In this document: piece after piece, positions 17,085 through 27,664 of the stretch
How positions within the stretch are numbered: the first letter of the stretch is position 1
How the letters are laid out: each line of letters begins with the position of its first letter
Origin: Myceligenerans pegani
Lineage (GTDB): Bacteria; Actinomycetota; Actinomycetes; Actinomycetales; Cellulomonadaceae
Reading direction: 5' to 3'
Assembly: GCF_014892515.1 (NCBI RefSeq)
Contig: NZ_JADBGR010000096.1
Coordinates: forward strand, 1 to 64,000
Length of the DNA: 64,000 nt
The notes under the pieces: model-generated
Databases searched by the model: none
What the model was told of the DNA's origin: nothing
Seen by the model: the letters and a program-made list of their open reading frames with translations, nothing else
Program-made: the position numbers and the translations under genes

Positions 17085-19117
<2,033 letters not shown>

Positions 19118-19124
19118 CCCGGTC

Positions 19125-20054
19125 GTGCGCGAGGTCGTACGCCAGGTCGTGCGCCAGGCGAAGGAGCTCTGGCGGCGGTGGCAGGAGTCCCGGCCAGGGC
19201 GGGCCCTCGCGCGCTACTCGGAGCGTGGCGGGAGCGTGCTGTGCGGCGGCATGGCCTACACGTCGCTGTTCTCCCTGTTCGCCGCCCTGACGATCGGGTA
19301 CACCACGTTCTCCGCCGTGCTGGGACGTGACGCCGAGCTCCAGGACGCGGTGCTGGACCAGGTGGACCAGTGGGTCCCCGGGCTCATCGACACCGGGTCG
19401 GGCGGGATGATCCAGCCGGACGACCTCATGCTGGCGAACGCGTTCAACCTGACGTCGGTCGTCGCGGCGGTGGTGCTGCTGTGGTCGGCGACCAGGTTCA
19501 TGGGGGCGCTGCGCGTCGCGGTGCGTTCCATGTTCGACCTGCCCGACGACGGCCCGAACGTCGTGGTCGCGCGCCTGCTCCAGCTCGTGGGCTTCCTCCT
19601 GCTGCTCGCCGGGGTCCTCGTGGCGGCGGCCGTCGGCGTCGTGGTGAGCACGGCCGCGCCGTGGCTCCTGGACCTGATCGGGCTCGGGGGCGCCAGTCGC
19701 GCCGTCGTGCAGGTGCTGGGGATCGTCGCCGGGGTGGTCGTCGACGCCGCGGTCGTCGCGGGCGTGATCCGGTACGTGGCGGGCGTGCGCATCCCGAGGC
19801 GCGAGCTGGTCACGGCGGCCCTCGCGGTGGGCGTCGCGACGGGCCTGCTGCGCTGGGCCGGGAGCTCGCTCGTCGTGGAGCTGGCCTCCCGCAACGCGCT
19901 CCTGGCGGGCTTCGCGGTGCTGGCCGCCGTCCTGATCCTGGTCAACCTCGTGGCCCGGGCCCTGCTCCTGTCCTGCGCCTGGGCGGCGGAGGCGAACGGC
20001 GCCCGCGCCGACGGCGGGACCGGGCCCCGGGCCGCGGCGACGACCCGGGCATGA
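19125..20054 (+). CDS. YihY/BrkB family inner-membrane protein
   Basis: A 309-residue integral membrane protein of the YihY/virulence-factor BrkB family. After a basic N-terminal helix it shows the family segment GGMAYTSLFSLFAALTIGY and about five further hydrophobic helices (VVLLWSATRFMGALRVAV; LVGFLLLLAGVLVAAAVGV; AVLAAVLILVNLVARALLL). Despite old labels it is not ribonuclease BN; its function is unknown. The start GTG 19125 has no good Shine-Dalgarno; a GTG at 19149 is an alternative. It follows the 2H gene by 7 nt and ends in a strong terminator. The same pairing with trpS is known in M. tuberculosis (Rv3335c/Rv3336c). Confidence 0.85.
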   Translation: MREVVRQVVRQAKELWRRWQESRPGRALARYSERGGSVLCGGMAYTSLFSLFAALTIGYTTFSAVLGRDAELQDAVLDQVDQWVPGLIDTGSGGMIQPDDLMLANAFNLTSVVAAVVLLWSATRFMGALRVAVRSMFDLPDDGPNVVVARLLQLVGFLLLLAGVLVAAAVGVVVSTAAPWLLDLIGLGGASRAVVQVLGIVAGVVVDAAVVAGVIRYVAGVRIPRRELVTAALAVGVATGLLRWAGSSLVVELASRNALLAGFAVLAAVLILVNLVARALLLSCAWAAEANGARADGGTGPRAAATTRA

Positions 20055-20056
20055 GC

Positions 20057-20089
20057 CAGGCCGTCTCCCCACGACGGGGAGACGGCCTG
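20057..20089. terminator. Bidirectional terminator between yihY-like gene and sdhB
   Basis: A perfect 14-bp stem (20057-20070 with 20076-20089) with a 5-nt ACGAC loop, starting 2 nt after one stop and 44 nt from the convergent sdhB stop. It serves both transcripts. Confidence 0.85.
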
Positions 20090-20132
20090 TCCCGCCTCAC
20101 GGCGAGCGGTTCACGCAACCGGTGACACGGTC

Positions 20133-20900
20133 TCAGAACGCACGCGTGATCATCGCGCGCTTGACCTCCTGGATCGCCTTGGTGACCTCGATGCCCCGGG
20201 GGCACGCCTCCGTGCAGTTGAAGGTCGTGCGGCAGCGCCACACGCCCTCCTTGTCGTTGAGGATCTCCAGGCGCTGCTGGGCGCCCTCGTCGCGGCTGTC
20301 GAAGATGAACCGGTGCGCGTTCACGATCGCCGCCGGGCCGAAGTACTGGCCGTCGGTCCAGAACACCGGGCAGCTCGACGTGCACGCGGCGCACAGGATG
20401 CACTTCGTCGTGTCGTCGAACCGCTCGCGCTGCTCGGCGGACTGGATGCGCTCCTTGGTGGGCTCGTTACCCTTCGTGATGAGGAACGGCATGATCTCCC
20501 GGTACGACGCGAAGAACGGCTCCATGTCCACGACCAGGTCCTTCACCACGGGCAGGCCCTTGATGGGCTCCACCGTGATGGGCCGTTGCGGGTTGATGTC
20601 CTTCAGCAGCGTCTTGCACGCCAGGCGGTTGCGGCCGTTGATCCGCATCGCGTCCGACCCGCACACGCCGTGCGCGCAGGACCGGCGGAACGTGAGCGAC
20701 CCGTCGTGCTCCCACTTGATCTTGTGCAGCGCGTCCAGCACGCGATCCGTGCCGTACGCGGTGATGCGGAACTCGTCCCAGTGCGACTCGCCGGCCGCGT
20801 CACCCTCCGGGTTGAACCGGCGAACCTTGATCGTCACGTCGAAGCTCGGGATCTCGCCCGCCTTCGGCTGCGCGTCAGCCTTTTCCATCACAGCAGTCAT
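20133..20900 (-). CDS. sdhB: Succinate dehydrogenase iron-sulfur subunit
   Basis: A 255-residue subunit of respiratory complex II that passes electrons from the flavoprotein to quinone. The [2Fe-2S] cysteines lie in SCAHGVCGSDAM and the following RLAC. The [4Fe-4S]/[3Fe-4S] ligands lie in CILCAACTSSCP and in FNCTEACPRGI. The start ATG at 20900 shares one base with the sdhA stop (TGATG); an internal ATG at 20888 is less likely. It is the last gene of sdhCDAB. Confidence 0.95.
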   Translation of the reverse strand: MTAVMEKADAQPKAGEIPSFDVTIKVRRFNPEGDAAGESHWDEFRITAYGTDRVLDALHKIKWEHDGSLTFRRSCAHGVCGSDAMRINGRNRLACKTLLKDINPQRPITVEPIKGLPVVKDLVVDMEPFFASYREIMPFLITKGNEPTKERIQSAEQRERFDDTTKCILCAACTSSCPVFWTDGQYFGPAAIVNAHRFIFDSRDEGAQQRLEILNDKEGVWRCRTTFNCTEACPRGIEVTKAIQEVKRAMITRAF

Positions 20901-22732
20901 CAGTACTTCCGCTCCATCGGCTCGTACCGGGTCTGGGTCACCGTCTTGGAGCCCAGCACCACCTTGTAGCCGTCGAACTCCTCGACGTGATCGAAGTAGC
21001 CCGCGATGTGCCCGTCGGCCTCGTCGGCCGCGGCGGTGGGCCGCCGGTACGCCATCGTGTGCTGCATGTAGTGGGCGTCGTCGCGCTGCGGGTAGTCCTC
21101 GCGGTAGTGCCCGCCGCGCGACTCCTTCCGGTTCAGCGCGCCGACCACCGTGACCTCCGCGATGTCGAGCAGGAAGCCCAGCTCGACGGCCTCGAGGAGG
21201 TCCGTGTTGAACATCTTGCCCTTGTCCTGCACGGAGGCGTTCTGGTACCGCTTGCGCAGCTCGCGGATGTCGGACAGCGCCTGGTTCAGCGACTCCCCGG
21301 TCCGGAACACCTGGGCGTTCGCGTCCATCGTCTCCTGCAGGGCGCGGCGGATGTCCGCGATGCGCTCGCCGTCGGGCCGCTCCCGGAGCTCCGTGAGCTG
21401 TGCCTCGACGGCCGCCGCCGGGTTCTCGGGCAGGTCGATGAACGACGCCGTCTTCGCGTACGCCGCCGCCGACCGCCCGGACCGCTTGCCGAAGACGTTG
21501 ATGTCGAGCAGCGAGTTGGTGCCGAGGCGGTTCGAACCGTGCACCGAGACGCACGCGACCTCGCCGGCCGCGTACAGGCCCTTGACGACGTCGTGCCCGT
21601 TGCGCAGCACCTCGCCCGCCACGTTGGTCGGCACGCCGCCCATCGCGTAGTGCGCCGTCGGGTAGACGGGCACCGGCTCGGTGTACGGCTCGATGCCGAG
21701 GTAGGTCCGCGCGAACTCGGTGATGTCCGGCAGCTTCGCGTCGATGTGCGCGGGTTCCAGGTGGGTCAGGTCGAGCAGCACGTAGTCCTTGTTCGGGCCC
21801 GCGCCGCGGCCCTCGCGCACCTCGTTGGCCATCGACCGGGCGACGATGTCGCGCGGCGCCAGGTCCTTGATCGTCGGGGCGTAGCGCTCCATGAACCGCT
21901 CGCCGTCGGCGTTGCGCAGGATGCCGCCCTCGCCGCGGGCCGCCTCCGACAGGAGGATGCCGAGCCCGGCCAGCCCCGTCGGGTGGAACTGGAAGAACTC
22001 CATGTCCTCCAGGGGGAGGCCGCGGCGGTAGGCGAGCGCCATGCCGTCACCCGTCAGGGTGTGCGCGTTCGACGTCGTCTTGAAGATCTTCCCGGCGCCG
22101 CCTGTGGCGAACACGATGGCCTTGGCCTGGAAGACGTGGATCTCGCCGGTCGCGAGGTCGTAGGCGACGACGCCGGTCGCGTTGACCTCGGCGCCCTCCT
22201 CGACGTCCTCGGTGGCCAGGTCGCGGTCCGTGATGAGGTCGAGCACGTAGAACTCGTTGAAGAACTCCACGTCCTGCTTCACGCAGTTCTGGTACAGCGT
22301 CTGCAGGATCATGTGGCCCGTGCGGTCCGCGGCGTAGCAGGCGCGGCGCACCGCGGCCTCACCGTGGTTGCGGGTGTGCCCGCCGAACCGGCGCTGGTCG
22401 ATCTTGCCCTCGGGCGTGCGGTTGAACGGCAGGCCCATGCGTTCCAGGTCGAAGACCGCGTCGATGGCCTCCTTGGCCATGATCTCGGCCGCGTCCTGGT
22501 CGACCAGGTAGTCGCCACCCTTGATGGTGTCGAACGTGTGCCACTCCCAGTTGTCCTCCTCGACGTTCGCGAGCGAGGCGCACATGCCGCCCTGGGCGGC
22601 ACCGGTGTGGGAGCGGGTGGGGTACAGCTTGGAGATGACCGCGGTGCGAGCCTCCTTCGAGGACTCGAGTGCGGCGCGCATGCCCGCGCCGCCCGCACCG
22701 ACGATCACGACGTCGTACTGGTGGGTGATCAA
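20900..22732 (-). CDS. sdhA: Succinate dehydrogenase flavoprotein subunit
   Basis: A 610-residue flavoprotein oxidising succinate to fumarate. The FAD dinucleotide-binding motif is at residues 7-15 ([11 protein letters not shown]). The FAD-attachment region is [10 protein letters not shown], and substrate/catalytic segments include [11 protein letters not shown] and [14 protein letters not shown]. The start is TTG 22732 with AGGAGAG on the minus strand 4-5 nt upstream. Length and motifs match the actinobacterial complex II type. It is coupled to sdhB by a 1-nt overlap and follows sdhD by 9 nt. Confidence 0.95.
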   Translation of the reverse strand: MITHQYDVVIVGAGGAGMRAALESSKEARTAVISKLYPTRSHTGAAQGGMCASLANVEEDNWEWHTFDTIKGGDYLVDQDAAEIMAKEAIDAVFDLERMGLPFNRTPEGKIDQRRFGGHTRNHGEAAVRRACYAADRTGHMILQTLYQNCVKQDVEFFNEFYVLDLITDRDLATEDVEEGAEVNATGVVAYDLATGEIHVFQAKAIVFATGGAGKIFKTTSNAHTLTGDGMALAYRRGLPLEDMEFFQFHPTGLAGLGILLSEAARGEGGILRNADGERFMERYAPTIKDLAPRDIVARSMANEVREGRGAGPNKDYVLLDLTHLEPAHIDAKLPDITEFARTYLGIEPYTEPVPVYPTAHYAMGGVPTNVAGEVLRNGHDVVKGLYAAGEVACVSVHGSNRLGTNSLLDINVFGKRSGRSAAAYAKTASFIDLPENPAAAVEAQLTELRERPDGERIADIRRALQETMDANAQVFRTGESLNQALSDIRELRKRYQNASVQDKGKMFNTDLLEAVELGFLLDIAEVTVVGALNRKESRGGHYREDYPQRDDAHYMQHTMAYRRPTAAADEADGHIAGYFDHVEEFDGYKVVLGSKTVTQTRYEPMERKY

Positions 22733-22741
22733 GACTCTCTC

Positions 22742-23227
22742 CTAGGCGGTGCAGAACGAGGCGAGCAGCTCGGGGTCCGCGCCCACGGGGCACGGTTCGA
22801 ACGTGAAGATGACGAGCGTGCCGAGCACCACCACGATCGTGAAGGCCAGGTACAGCAGCCCCTTGAGGACGCCGCGCGTCACGTCGCGCTCCGCGTAGTC
22901 GTTGATGATCGTGCGCAGGCCGTTCGTGCCGTGGATCATCGCCAGCCAGAGCATCAGCAGGTCCCAGATCTGCCAGAACGGGCTCGACCACTTGCCGCCG
23001 ACGAACGCGAAGTCGATCGCCTTCACGCCCTCGCCGACCATGAGGTTCACGAACAGGTGCCCGAACACCAGCACCACGAGGACCACGCCGGACGCCCGCA
23101 TGAACACCCAGGAGTACAGCTCGTAGTTGCCCCGCGTCGTCCTCTTGCGCACGTAGGGGGAGCGAGGCGCGTCGAGCGTGCCCACCCGCTCGGCCACCGC
23201 CGGGGTTCCGTGTGTCGCGCCGCTCAT
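22742..23227 (-). CDS. sdhD: Succinate dehydrogenase membrane anchor subunit
   Basis: A 161-residue hydrophobic subunit with three membrane helices (WVFMRASGVVLVVLVFGHLFV; IWDLLMLWLAMIHGTNGLRTI; LLYLAFTIVVVLGTLVIF). The His in FGHLF and the one in MIHGTNG are candidate heme/quinone-site residues. The start ATG 23227 shares one base with the sdhC stop. A long in-frame extension upstream covers sdhC on the same strand and is not real. Confidence 0.9.
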   Translation of the reverse strand: MSGATHGTPAVAERVGTLDAPRSPYVRKRTTRGNYELYSWVFMRASGVVLVVLVFGHLFVNLMVGEGVKAIDFAFVGGKWSSPFWQIWDLLMLWLAMIHGTNGLRTIINDYAERDVTRGVLKGLLYLAFTIVVVLGTLVIFTFEPCPVGADPELLASFCTA

Positions 23228-23607
23228 CAGTGGCCTCCGAAGACGTTCATGAGGTGACGCGGCAGGAAGCCCGCCATCGTCACGACGAAGAGACCGAGGA
23301 CGATCCAGAGCATGACCCGCTGGTAGCGGGGCCCGTTGGCGAGGAAGTCCACGAGCATGATCCGGATGCCGTTGAACGCGTGGAAGACGATCGCGGCCAC
23401 GAGGCCCACCTCGCCGAGTCCCATGATCGGCGTCTGGTACGTGCCGATCACTGCGTTGTAGGCCTCGGGCGACACGCGTACCAGCGCTGTGTCCGTGACG
23501 TGGACGAGCAGGAAGAAGAAGATCGCGAATCCGGTCACGCGGTGCGCGACCCAGGACCACATGCCTTCGCGGCCGCGATAGAGCGTGCCGCCTTGTGCGG
23601 TGGGCAC
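23227..23607 (-). CDS. sdhC: Succinate dehydrogenase cytochrome b subunit
   Basis: A 126-residue membrane subunit, the first gene of sdhCDAB. The signature HRVTGFAIFFFLLVHVTDTALV carries the SxxHRxTG-type motif and a heme-ligand histidine; two more helices follow (GEVGLVAAIVFHAFNGIRIM; MLWIVLGLFVVTMAGFL). The start is GTG 23607 with AGGAGG 8 nt upstream on the minus strand. A TACAGT about 50 nt upstream on the minus strand (23658-23663) is a possible -10. Confidence 0.92.
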   Translation of the reverse strand: MPTAQGGTLYRGREGMWSWVAHRVTGFAIFFFLLVHVTDTALVRVSPEAYNAVIGTYQTPIMGLGEVGLVAAIVFHAFNGIRIMLVDFLANGPRYQRVMLWIVLGLFVVTMAGFLPRHLMNVFGGH

Positions 23608-23772
23608 TTCGGGAGCCTCCTATGGCTTTCCGGTGAACGTATGAGGCAGGCGCCTCCCACTGTAGTGACACCCGGTCGCATCAATCGTCCGGGGGATGTG
23701 GTTCCGGCACGTGAGATGGTCGATTTGTGATTGATCGCACAGAGGAGATGTCGCCTCCCGAATCGACGTCAC

Positions 23773-23778
23773 TATGCT
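23773..23778 (+). promoter_or_regulatory. Leaderless -10 box of manC
   Basis: TATGCT, 7 nt, then ATG at 23786, with no Shine-Dalgarno. It overlaps the in-frame ATG at 23774, which cannot be in this transcript. Confidence 0.6.
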
Positions 23779-23785
23779 GCTTCCC

Positions 23786-24940
23786 ATGAGCAATCCCGCG
23801 GGCACCAGCAGTGCCGCCGAGACCGCCGTCGGACCCATCGAAGGATTCCACGCCGTGATCCCCGCGGGCGGGGCGGGAACCCGGCTCTGGCCCCTGTCCC
23901 GCAGGAGGTCGCCGAAGTTCCTGCACGACCTGACCGGCTCGGGCCGCACGCTCCTGCAGGCCACGGTCGACCGCCTGAGCCCGCTGACCGGCGCGGACGG
24001 GATCGTGCTGGTCACCGGCACCCACCACGTGGCCGCCTGCCGGGCGCAGCTGCCGGGCCTCGGCGCGGAGAACGTCCTGGCGGAACCCTCGCCGCGGGAC
24101 TCGATGGCGGCCATCGGACTCGCCGCCGCCGTCCTGGCCGAGCGCCACGGCGACGTCGTGATCGGGTCGTTCGCCGCGGACCACGTGATCTCGGGGCAGC
24201 CGGCCTTCGAAAACGCGGTCCGTGAGGCCGTCGCCGCGGCCAGGGCCGGCTACGTCACCACCATCGGCATCGCGGCCTCGCGGCCGTCCGTCGCGTTCGG
24301 CTACATCCGGTCGGACGGCACCCTCGGCGTCGAGGGCGCGCCCAGCGCACAGCACGTGCGCGGCTTCACCGAGAAGCCGGACGCCGCGACCGCCCGCGAG
24401 TACATCGCCTCGGGCGAGTACCGCTGGAACGCCGGGATGTTCGTCGTGCGGACGTCCGTGCTCCTGGGTCACCTCGCCGAGCAGCGTCCCGAGCTGCACG
24501 CCGGGCTGTGCGCCATCGCGAAGGCCTGGGACACCGGCGACCGCGACCGTGTGCTCGCCGAGGTCTGGCCCGGCCTGGAGAAGATCGCCATCGACCACGC
24601 GATCGCCGAGCCGGTCGCGGACGCGGGCGGCGTCGCCGTCGTCCCCGGGACGTTCGGATGGGACGACGTCGGCGACTTCAACTCCCTCGCCGCGCTCCTG
24701 CCGTCGGACGACGACGAGGGCTCGAAGGTGCTCGGTGACACCGGCGACGTGCTGCGGATCGACAGCGCGGGGTCGGTGGTCGTCCCGGCGAGCGGCCGCC
24801 TGGTGAGTGTGCTCGGCCTGGACGACGTCGTCGTCGTGGACACGCCCGACGCCCTGCTGGTCACGACCCGTGCGCGGGCGCAGCAGGTGAAGCAGGTGGT
24901 CGACGGCGTCCGGGCGCGGGACCTGGACGGCCTGCTGTAG
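23786..24940 (+). CDS. manC: Mannose-1-phosphate guanylyltransferase
   Basis: A 384-residue sugar nucleotidyltransferase making GDP-mannose from mannose-1-phosphate and GTP. The pyrophosphorylase signature AGGAGTRLWPLSRRRSPK lies at about residues 28-45. FGYIR, EKPD, WNAGMFV and FGWDDVGDF are the usual mannosyltransferase-type landmarks. It lacks the C-terminal isomerase domain of bifunctional ManC/AlgA enzymes, so it is monofunctional. Start 23786 rests on the leaderless promoter. GDP-mannose feeds protein and lipid mannosylation and may also feed the surface polymer encoded 13 kb downstream. Confidence 0.9.
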   Translation: MSNPAGTSSAAETAVGPIEGFHAVIPAGGAGTRLWPLSRRRSPKFLHDLTGSGRTLLQATVDRLSPLTGADGIVLVTGTHHVAACRAQLPGLGAENVLAEPSPRDSMAAIGLAAAVLAERHGDVVIGSFAADHVISGQPAFENAVREAVAAARAGYVTTIGIAASRPSVAFGYIRSDGTLGVEGAPSAQHVRGFTEKPDAATAREYIASGEYRWNAGMFVVRTSVLLGHLAEQRPELHAGLCAIAKAWDTGDRDRVLAEVWPGLEKIAIDHAIAEPVADAGGVAVVPGTFGWDDVGDFNSLAALLPSDDDEGSKVLGDTGDVLRIDSAGSVVVPASGRLVSVLGLDDVVVVDTPDALLVTTRARAQQVKQVVDGVRARDLDGLL

Positions 24941-25019
24941 CCGCGCGAGGCGCCCACCCGCCCCGGCGGAGGGGATTGCCGAGCCGCCCGCGCCCCCGGG
25001 AAGAATTGTCCACATGCCG

Positions 25020-25036
25020 GTCCCAGATCGTGGGAC
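25020..25036. promoter_or_regulatory. Small inverted repeat upstream of the M20 gene
   Basis: GTCCCA and TGGGAC flank GATCG, 43-59 bp before the predicted start of transcription. It could be an operator or part of the manC 3' end; no regulator is suggested. Confidence 0.3.
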
Positions 25037-25065
25037 GCGGGAGCGCGCGGCGGTGTGACCCCCGT

Positions 25066-25071
25066 TACAGT
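25066..25071 (+). promoter_or_regulatory. Leaderless -10 box of the M20 amidohydrolase gene
   Basis: TACAGT, 7 nt, then GTG at 25079, with no Shine-Dalgarno. It excludes the in-frame GTG at 25055. Confidence 0.6.
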
Positions 25072-25078
25072 GGGGCAG

Positions 25079-26323
25079 GTGACATCTACCCAACCCGCCG
25101 TGAGCGTCGCAGAGCTGGATCAGATCGTTTCGACCGCCCCGTCCCGGGGCACACGTGCCGTCGTCGCGCAGCGCGTGGTCGAGCTCGCGGGCGAGCTGGA
25201 GAACGAGCTGATCGCGTTCCGGCGGGACGTGCACGCCCACCCGGAGCTCTCGCGCCGGGAGTCACGGACCACGGCGGTCGTGGCCGAGCGCCTGCGCGCC
25301 GCCGGCCTGAGCCCGCGGCTCCTGGAGGGCACCGGCCTGGTGTGCGACGTCGGTCCCGGCGACGGGCCCCGCACCGGCCTGCGCGCGGACCTGGACGCCC
25401 TCCCGCTGCAGGACACCAGCGGGGTCGAGTTCGCCTCCACGGCGCCCGGCGTCGCGCACGCGTGCGGCCACGACGTGCACACCACCACCGTGCTCGGCGC
25501 CGGCCTCGTGCTCGCCCGGCTCGCCGCCGAGGGCCTGCTGACCCGCGGCGTGCGGCTGTTCTTCCAGCCCGCCGAGGAGGTCATGCCCGGCGGCGCGCTG
25601 GACATCCTCGGGACGTCGGAGCTCGACGGCGTGGACCGCATCGCCGCCGTGCACTGCGACCCGAAGATCGACGTCGGCACCGTCGGAACCCGGATCGGCT
25701 CGATCACGTCGGCGGCCGACGCGGTCTCGGTGACCGTCTCGTCCCCCGGCGGGCACACGTCGCGCCCGCATCTGACCGGCGACGTCGTCTTCGCGCTGGG
25801 CCAGGTGATCACGCAGGTGCCGGCGGCGCTGGGGCGGCGGCTCGATCCCCGCTCCGGCGTCAACCTGACCTGGGGCACCGTGCAGGCGGGCAGCATGCCC
25901 AACGTCATCCCGTCCACCGGCACGGTCAAGGGCACGTTGCGCTGCCTCGACGTGGCCGCGTGGAAGAACGCGGGCGAGCTCGTGCGGGACGTCGTCGAAC
26001 AGGTCGTCAAGCCGTACGACGTCGAGGTCACCGTGCACCACACCCGTGGCGTGCCGCCCGTCGACAACGACGCGGCCGAGACCACCGCGCTGGAGGAGGC
26101 GATCCGCGAGGCGGTCGGGCCGGACGCCATCGTCCTGACCGAGCAGTCGATGGGCGGGGAGGACTTCGGCTGGTACCTGACGAAGGTGCGCGGCACCATG
26201 GCTCGGCTCGGCACGCGGACCCCCGGCGGGCGGACCTACGACATCCACCAGGGCGACCTCGTGGTGGACGAGCGCGCCATCGGCGTCGGGGTGAGGATGC
26301 TCGCCCAGTACGCGGCCCGCTGA
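25079..26323 (+). CDS. M20 family amidohydrolase (AmiA/HipO-like)
   Basis: A 414-residue zinc amidohydrolase/peptidase of the M20D type. The N-terminal FRRDVHAHPELSRRE and the metal-site segment HACGHDVHTT are characteristic, followed by FFQPAEEVMPGG with the catalytic Glu pair and MGGEDFGWYL near the C-terminus. Relatives remove acyl groups from amino acids (hippurate, indole-acetyl amino acids, N-acetyl amino acids); the substrate cannot be fixed. In M. tuberculosis similar genes (amiA1/amiB1) sit close to nucleoside salvage genes, as here. It appears monocistronic. Confidence 0.87.
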   Translation: MTSTQPAVSVAELDQIVSTAPSRGTRAVVAQRVVELAGELENELIAFRRDVHAHPELSRRESRTTAVVAERLRAAGLSPRLLEGTGLVCDVGPGDGPRTGLRADLDALPLQDTSGVEFASTAPGVAHACGHDVHTTTVLGAGLVLARLAAEGLLTRGVRLFFQPAEEVMPGGALDILGTSELDGVDRIAAVHCDPKIDVGTVGTRIGSITSAADAVSVTVSSPGGHTSRPHLTGDVVFALGQVITQVPAALGRRLDPRSGVNLTWGTVQAGSMPNVIPSTGTVKGTLRCLDVAAWKNAGELVRDVVEQVVKPYDVEVTVHHTRGVPPVDNDAAETTALEEAIREAVGPDAIVLTEQSMGGEDFGWYLTKVRGTMARLGTRTPGGRTYDIHQGDLVVDERAIGVGVRMLAQYAAR

Positions 26324-26364
26324 GTGACGGTCCTCACGCGGTCCACCCCGTCTCGGTGACGCTT

Positions 26365-26389
26365 CGGTAACGACTTGTCGTCGTAACCG
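26365..26389. promoter_or_regulatory. Candidate operator upstream of the nucleoside operon
   Basis: CGGTAACGAC and GTCGTAACCG are 10-bp arms (one mismatch) separated by TTGTC, 44-68 bp before the predicted transcription start. Symmetry and spacing suit a LacI/GntR-type dimer. The 9-mer CGGTAACGA also occurs at 1384-1392 in the peptide operon leader. Confidence 0.4.
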
Positions 26390-26420
26390 GCTCGATACGC
26401 GTTGCGTCGCGGGCGCTGGA

Positions 26421-26426
26421 TAATCT
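26421..26426 (+). promoter_or_regulatory. -10 box of the nucleoside transport/salvage operon
   Basis: TAATCT, a strong TANNNT match, 6 nt before an in-frame ATG at 26433. Transcription would begin about there, 48 nt before the lipoprotein start that has a ribosome-binding site. Confidence 0.6.
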
Positions 26427-26480
26427 CGGTGCATGACGGGGTCTTACCGAGGCCCGAACGAACCCATCGAGGAGCAACAG

Positions 26481-27557
26481 GTGAAGAAGGCTGTAGCGCT
26501 CACCGCGCTGACCGGTGCTGCGGCACTCGCACTCTCGGCTTGCGGGGCGGCCCCCGAGGAGACCGGCGGCAACGAGGCCGCCAGCGACTTCCTGCCGTGC
26601 ATCGTCTCCGACGAGGGCGGATTCGACGACAAGAGCTTCAACCAGCTCAGCTACGAGGGCGTGCAGGCCGCGGCGACGGCGATCGGGGCGGAGGTCCGAC
26701 AGGTCGAGTCGAACTCCGAGACCGAGTATCAGGGCAACGTCCAGTCGCTGGTCGACGAGGGGTGCGACGCCATCGTGACCGTCGGCTTCGCGCTGTCGGC
26801 GGCCACCATCGAGTCGGCCACCGCGAACCCGGACATCAACTACATCCTCATCGACGACCCGGCGGACGCCGACCAGGACGGCGAGACGGACGCGGAGAAC
26901 ATCAAGCCGCTGCTGTACAACACGGCCGAGGCGGCGTTTCTCGCCGGCTACCTCGCGGCGGGCTACTCCGAGACCGGCAAGGTCGGCACGTTCGGCGGCA
27001 TGGAGTTCCCGACCGTGACGATCTTCATGGACGGCTTCAAGCAGGGCGTCGACCACTACAACGAGGTCAAGGACGCCGACGTCGAGGTGGTCGGCTGGAA
27101 CGGCGAGACGGGCGTGTTCACCGGTGGTTTCGCCGCCAACAACGACGCCAAGAACACCGCGACGAACGTCATCGGTCAGGGCGTCGACGTGCTCCTTCCG
27201 GTGGGCGGACCCATCTACCAGTCCGCGATCGACGCCATCGAGGACTCGGGCAAGGACATCGCGCTGATCGGCGTGGACGCCGACCTGTACGAGACCGACC
27301 CGGCCACGCAGGACCTGGTCCTGACCTCCATCCTCAAGGGCATGGACGTCTCGACGCAGGAGGCCGTGGAGCAGGCGGCGGCCGGCTCGTTCGATCCGAC
27401 GCCGTACATCGGCACGCTCGAGAACGACGGCGTGGGGCTCGCCCCGCTGCACAACTTCGAGGACGACGTCGACCCGGAGCTGATGGCCGAGGTCGACGCG
27501 TTGCGTCAGTCGATCATCGCCGGCGAGGTCGAGGTGAAGTCCTACCTGGCCGAGTGA
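26481..27557 (+). CDS. BMP-family nucleoside-binding lipoprotein
   Basis: A 358-residue basic membrane protein (BMP/PnrA-like) substrate-binding lipoprotein, which captures nucleosides outside the cell for the ABC importer encoded next. The signal peptide is KK, a hydrophobic run and the lipobox LSAC with Cys21. GGFDDKSFNQLSYEG and KVGTFGGMEFPTV are typical BMP segments. GTG 26481 is chosen because GAGGAG lies 6 nt upstream and the signal peptide is then at the N-terminus. An in-frame ATG at 26433 would add 16 hydrophilic residues in front of it. A large hairpin follows the gene. Confidence 0.9.
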   Translation: MKKAVALTALTGAAALALSACGAAPEETGGNEAASDFLPCIVSDEGGFDDKSFNQLSYEGVQAAATAIGAEVRQVESNSETEYQGNVQSLVDEGCDAIVTVGFALSAATIESATANPDINYILIDDPADADQDGETDAENIKPLLYNTAEAAFLAGYLAAGYSETGKVGTFGGMEFPTVTIFMDGFKQGVDHYNEVKDADVEVVGWNGETGVFTGGFAANNDAKNTATNVIGQGVDVLLPVGGPIYQSAIDAIEDSGKDIALIGVDADLYETDPATQDLVLTSILKGMDVSTQEAVEQAAAGSFDPTPYIGTLENDGVGLAPLHNFEDDVDPELMAEVDALRQSIIAGEVEVKSYLAE

Positions 27558-27566
27558 CGATCGTCG

Positions 27567-27605
27567 CTCCGGGGCCGCGCGCGTTTGCCGCTCGCGGCCC
27601 CGGAG
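27567..27605 (+). terminator. Intercistronic hairpin after the BMP gene
   Basis: A 13-bp perfect stem (27567-27579 with 27593-27605), 13-nt loop, no U-tract, starting 10 nt after the lipoprotein stop and 60 nt before the ATPase start. As in the peptide operon, it probably lets the binding protein be made in excess over the membrane complex. Confidence 0.7.
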
Positions 27606-27664
27606 TGCGTCAATGGGACGGGTAGCGAGGTACGCGGCGACTTCACGCCACGGGGAGGAAGAAC

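Noticed and set aside
19125-20054. Ribonuclease BN annotation for the YihY-family protein
   Set aside because: The protein is a multi-helix membrane protein with no nuclease motif; the RNase BN label for this family is a known misassignment.
20987-23257. A plus-strand open frame of about 750 codons antisense to sdhA, sdhD and sdhC
   Set aside because: The sdh genes on the other strand carry all expected motifs; this frame is a GC-skew shadow with no start signal or domains.
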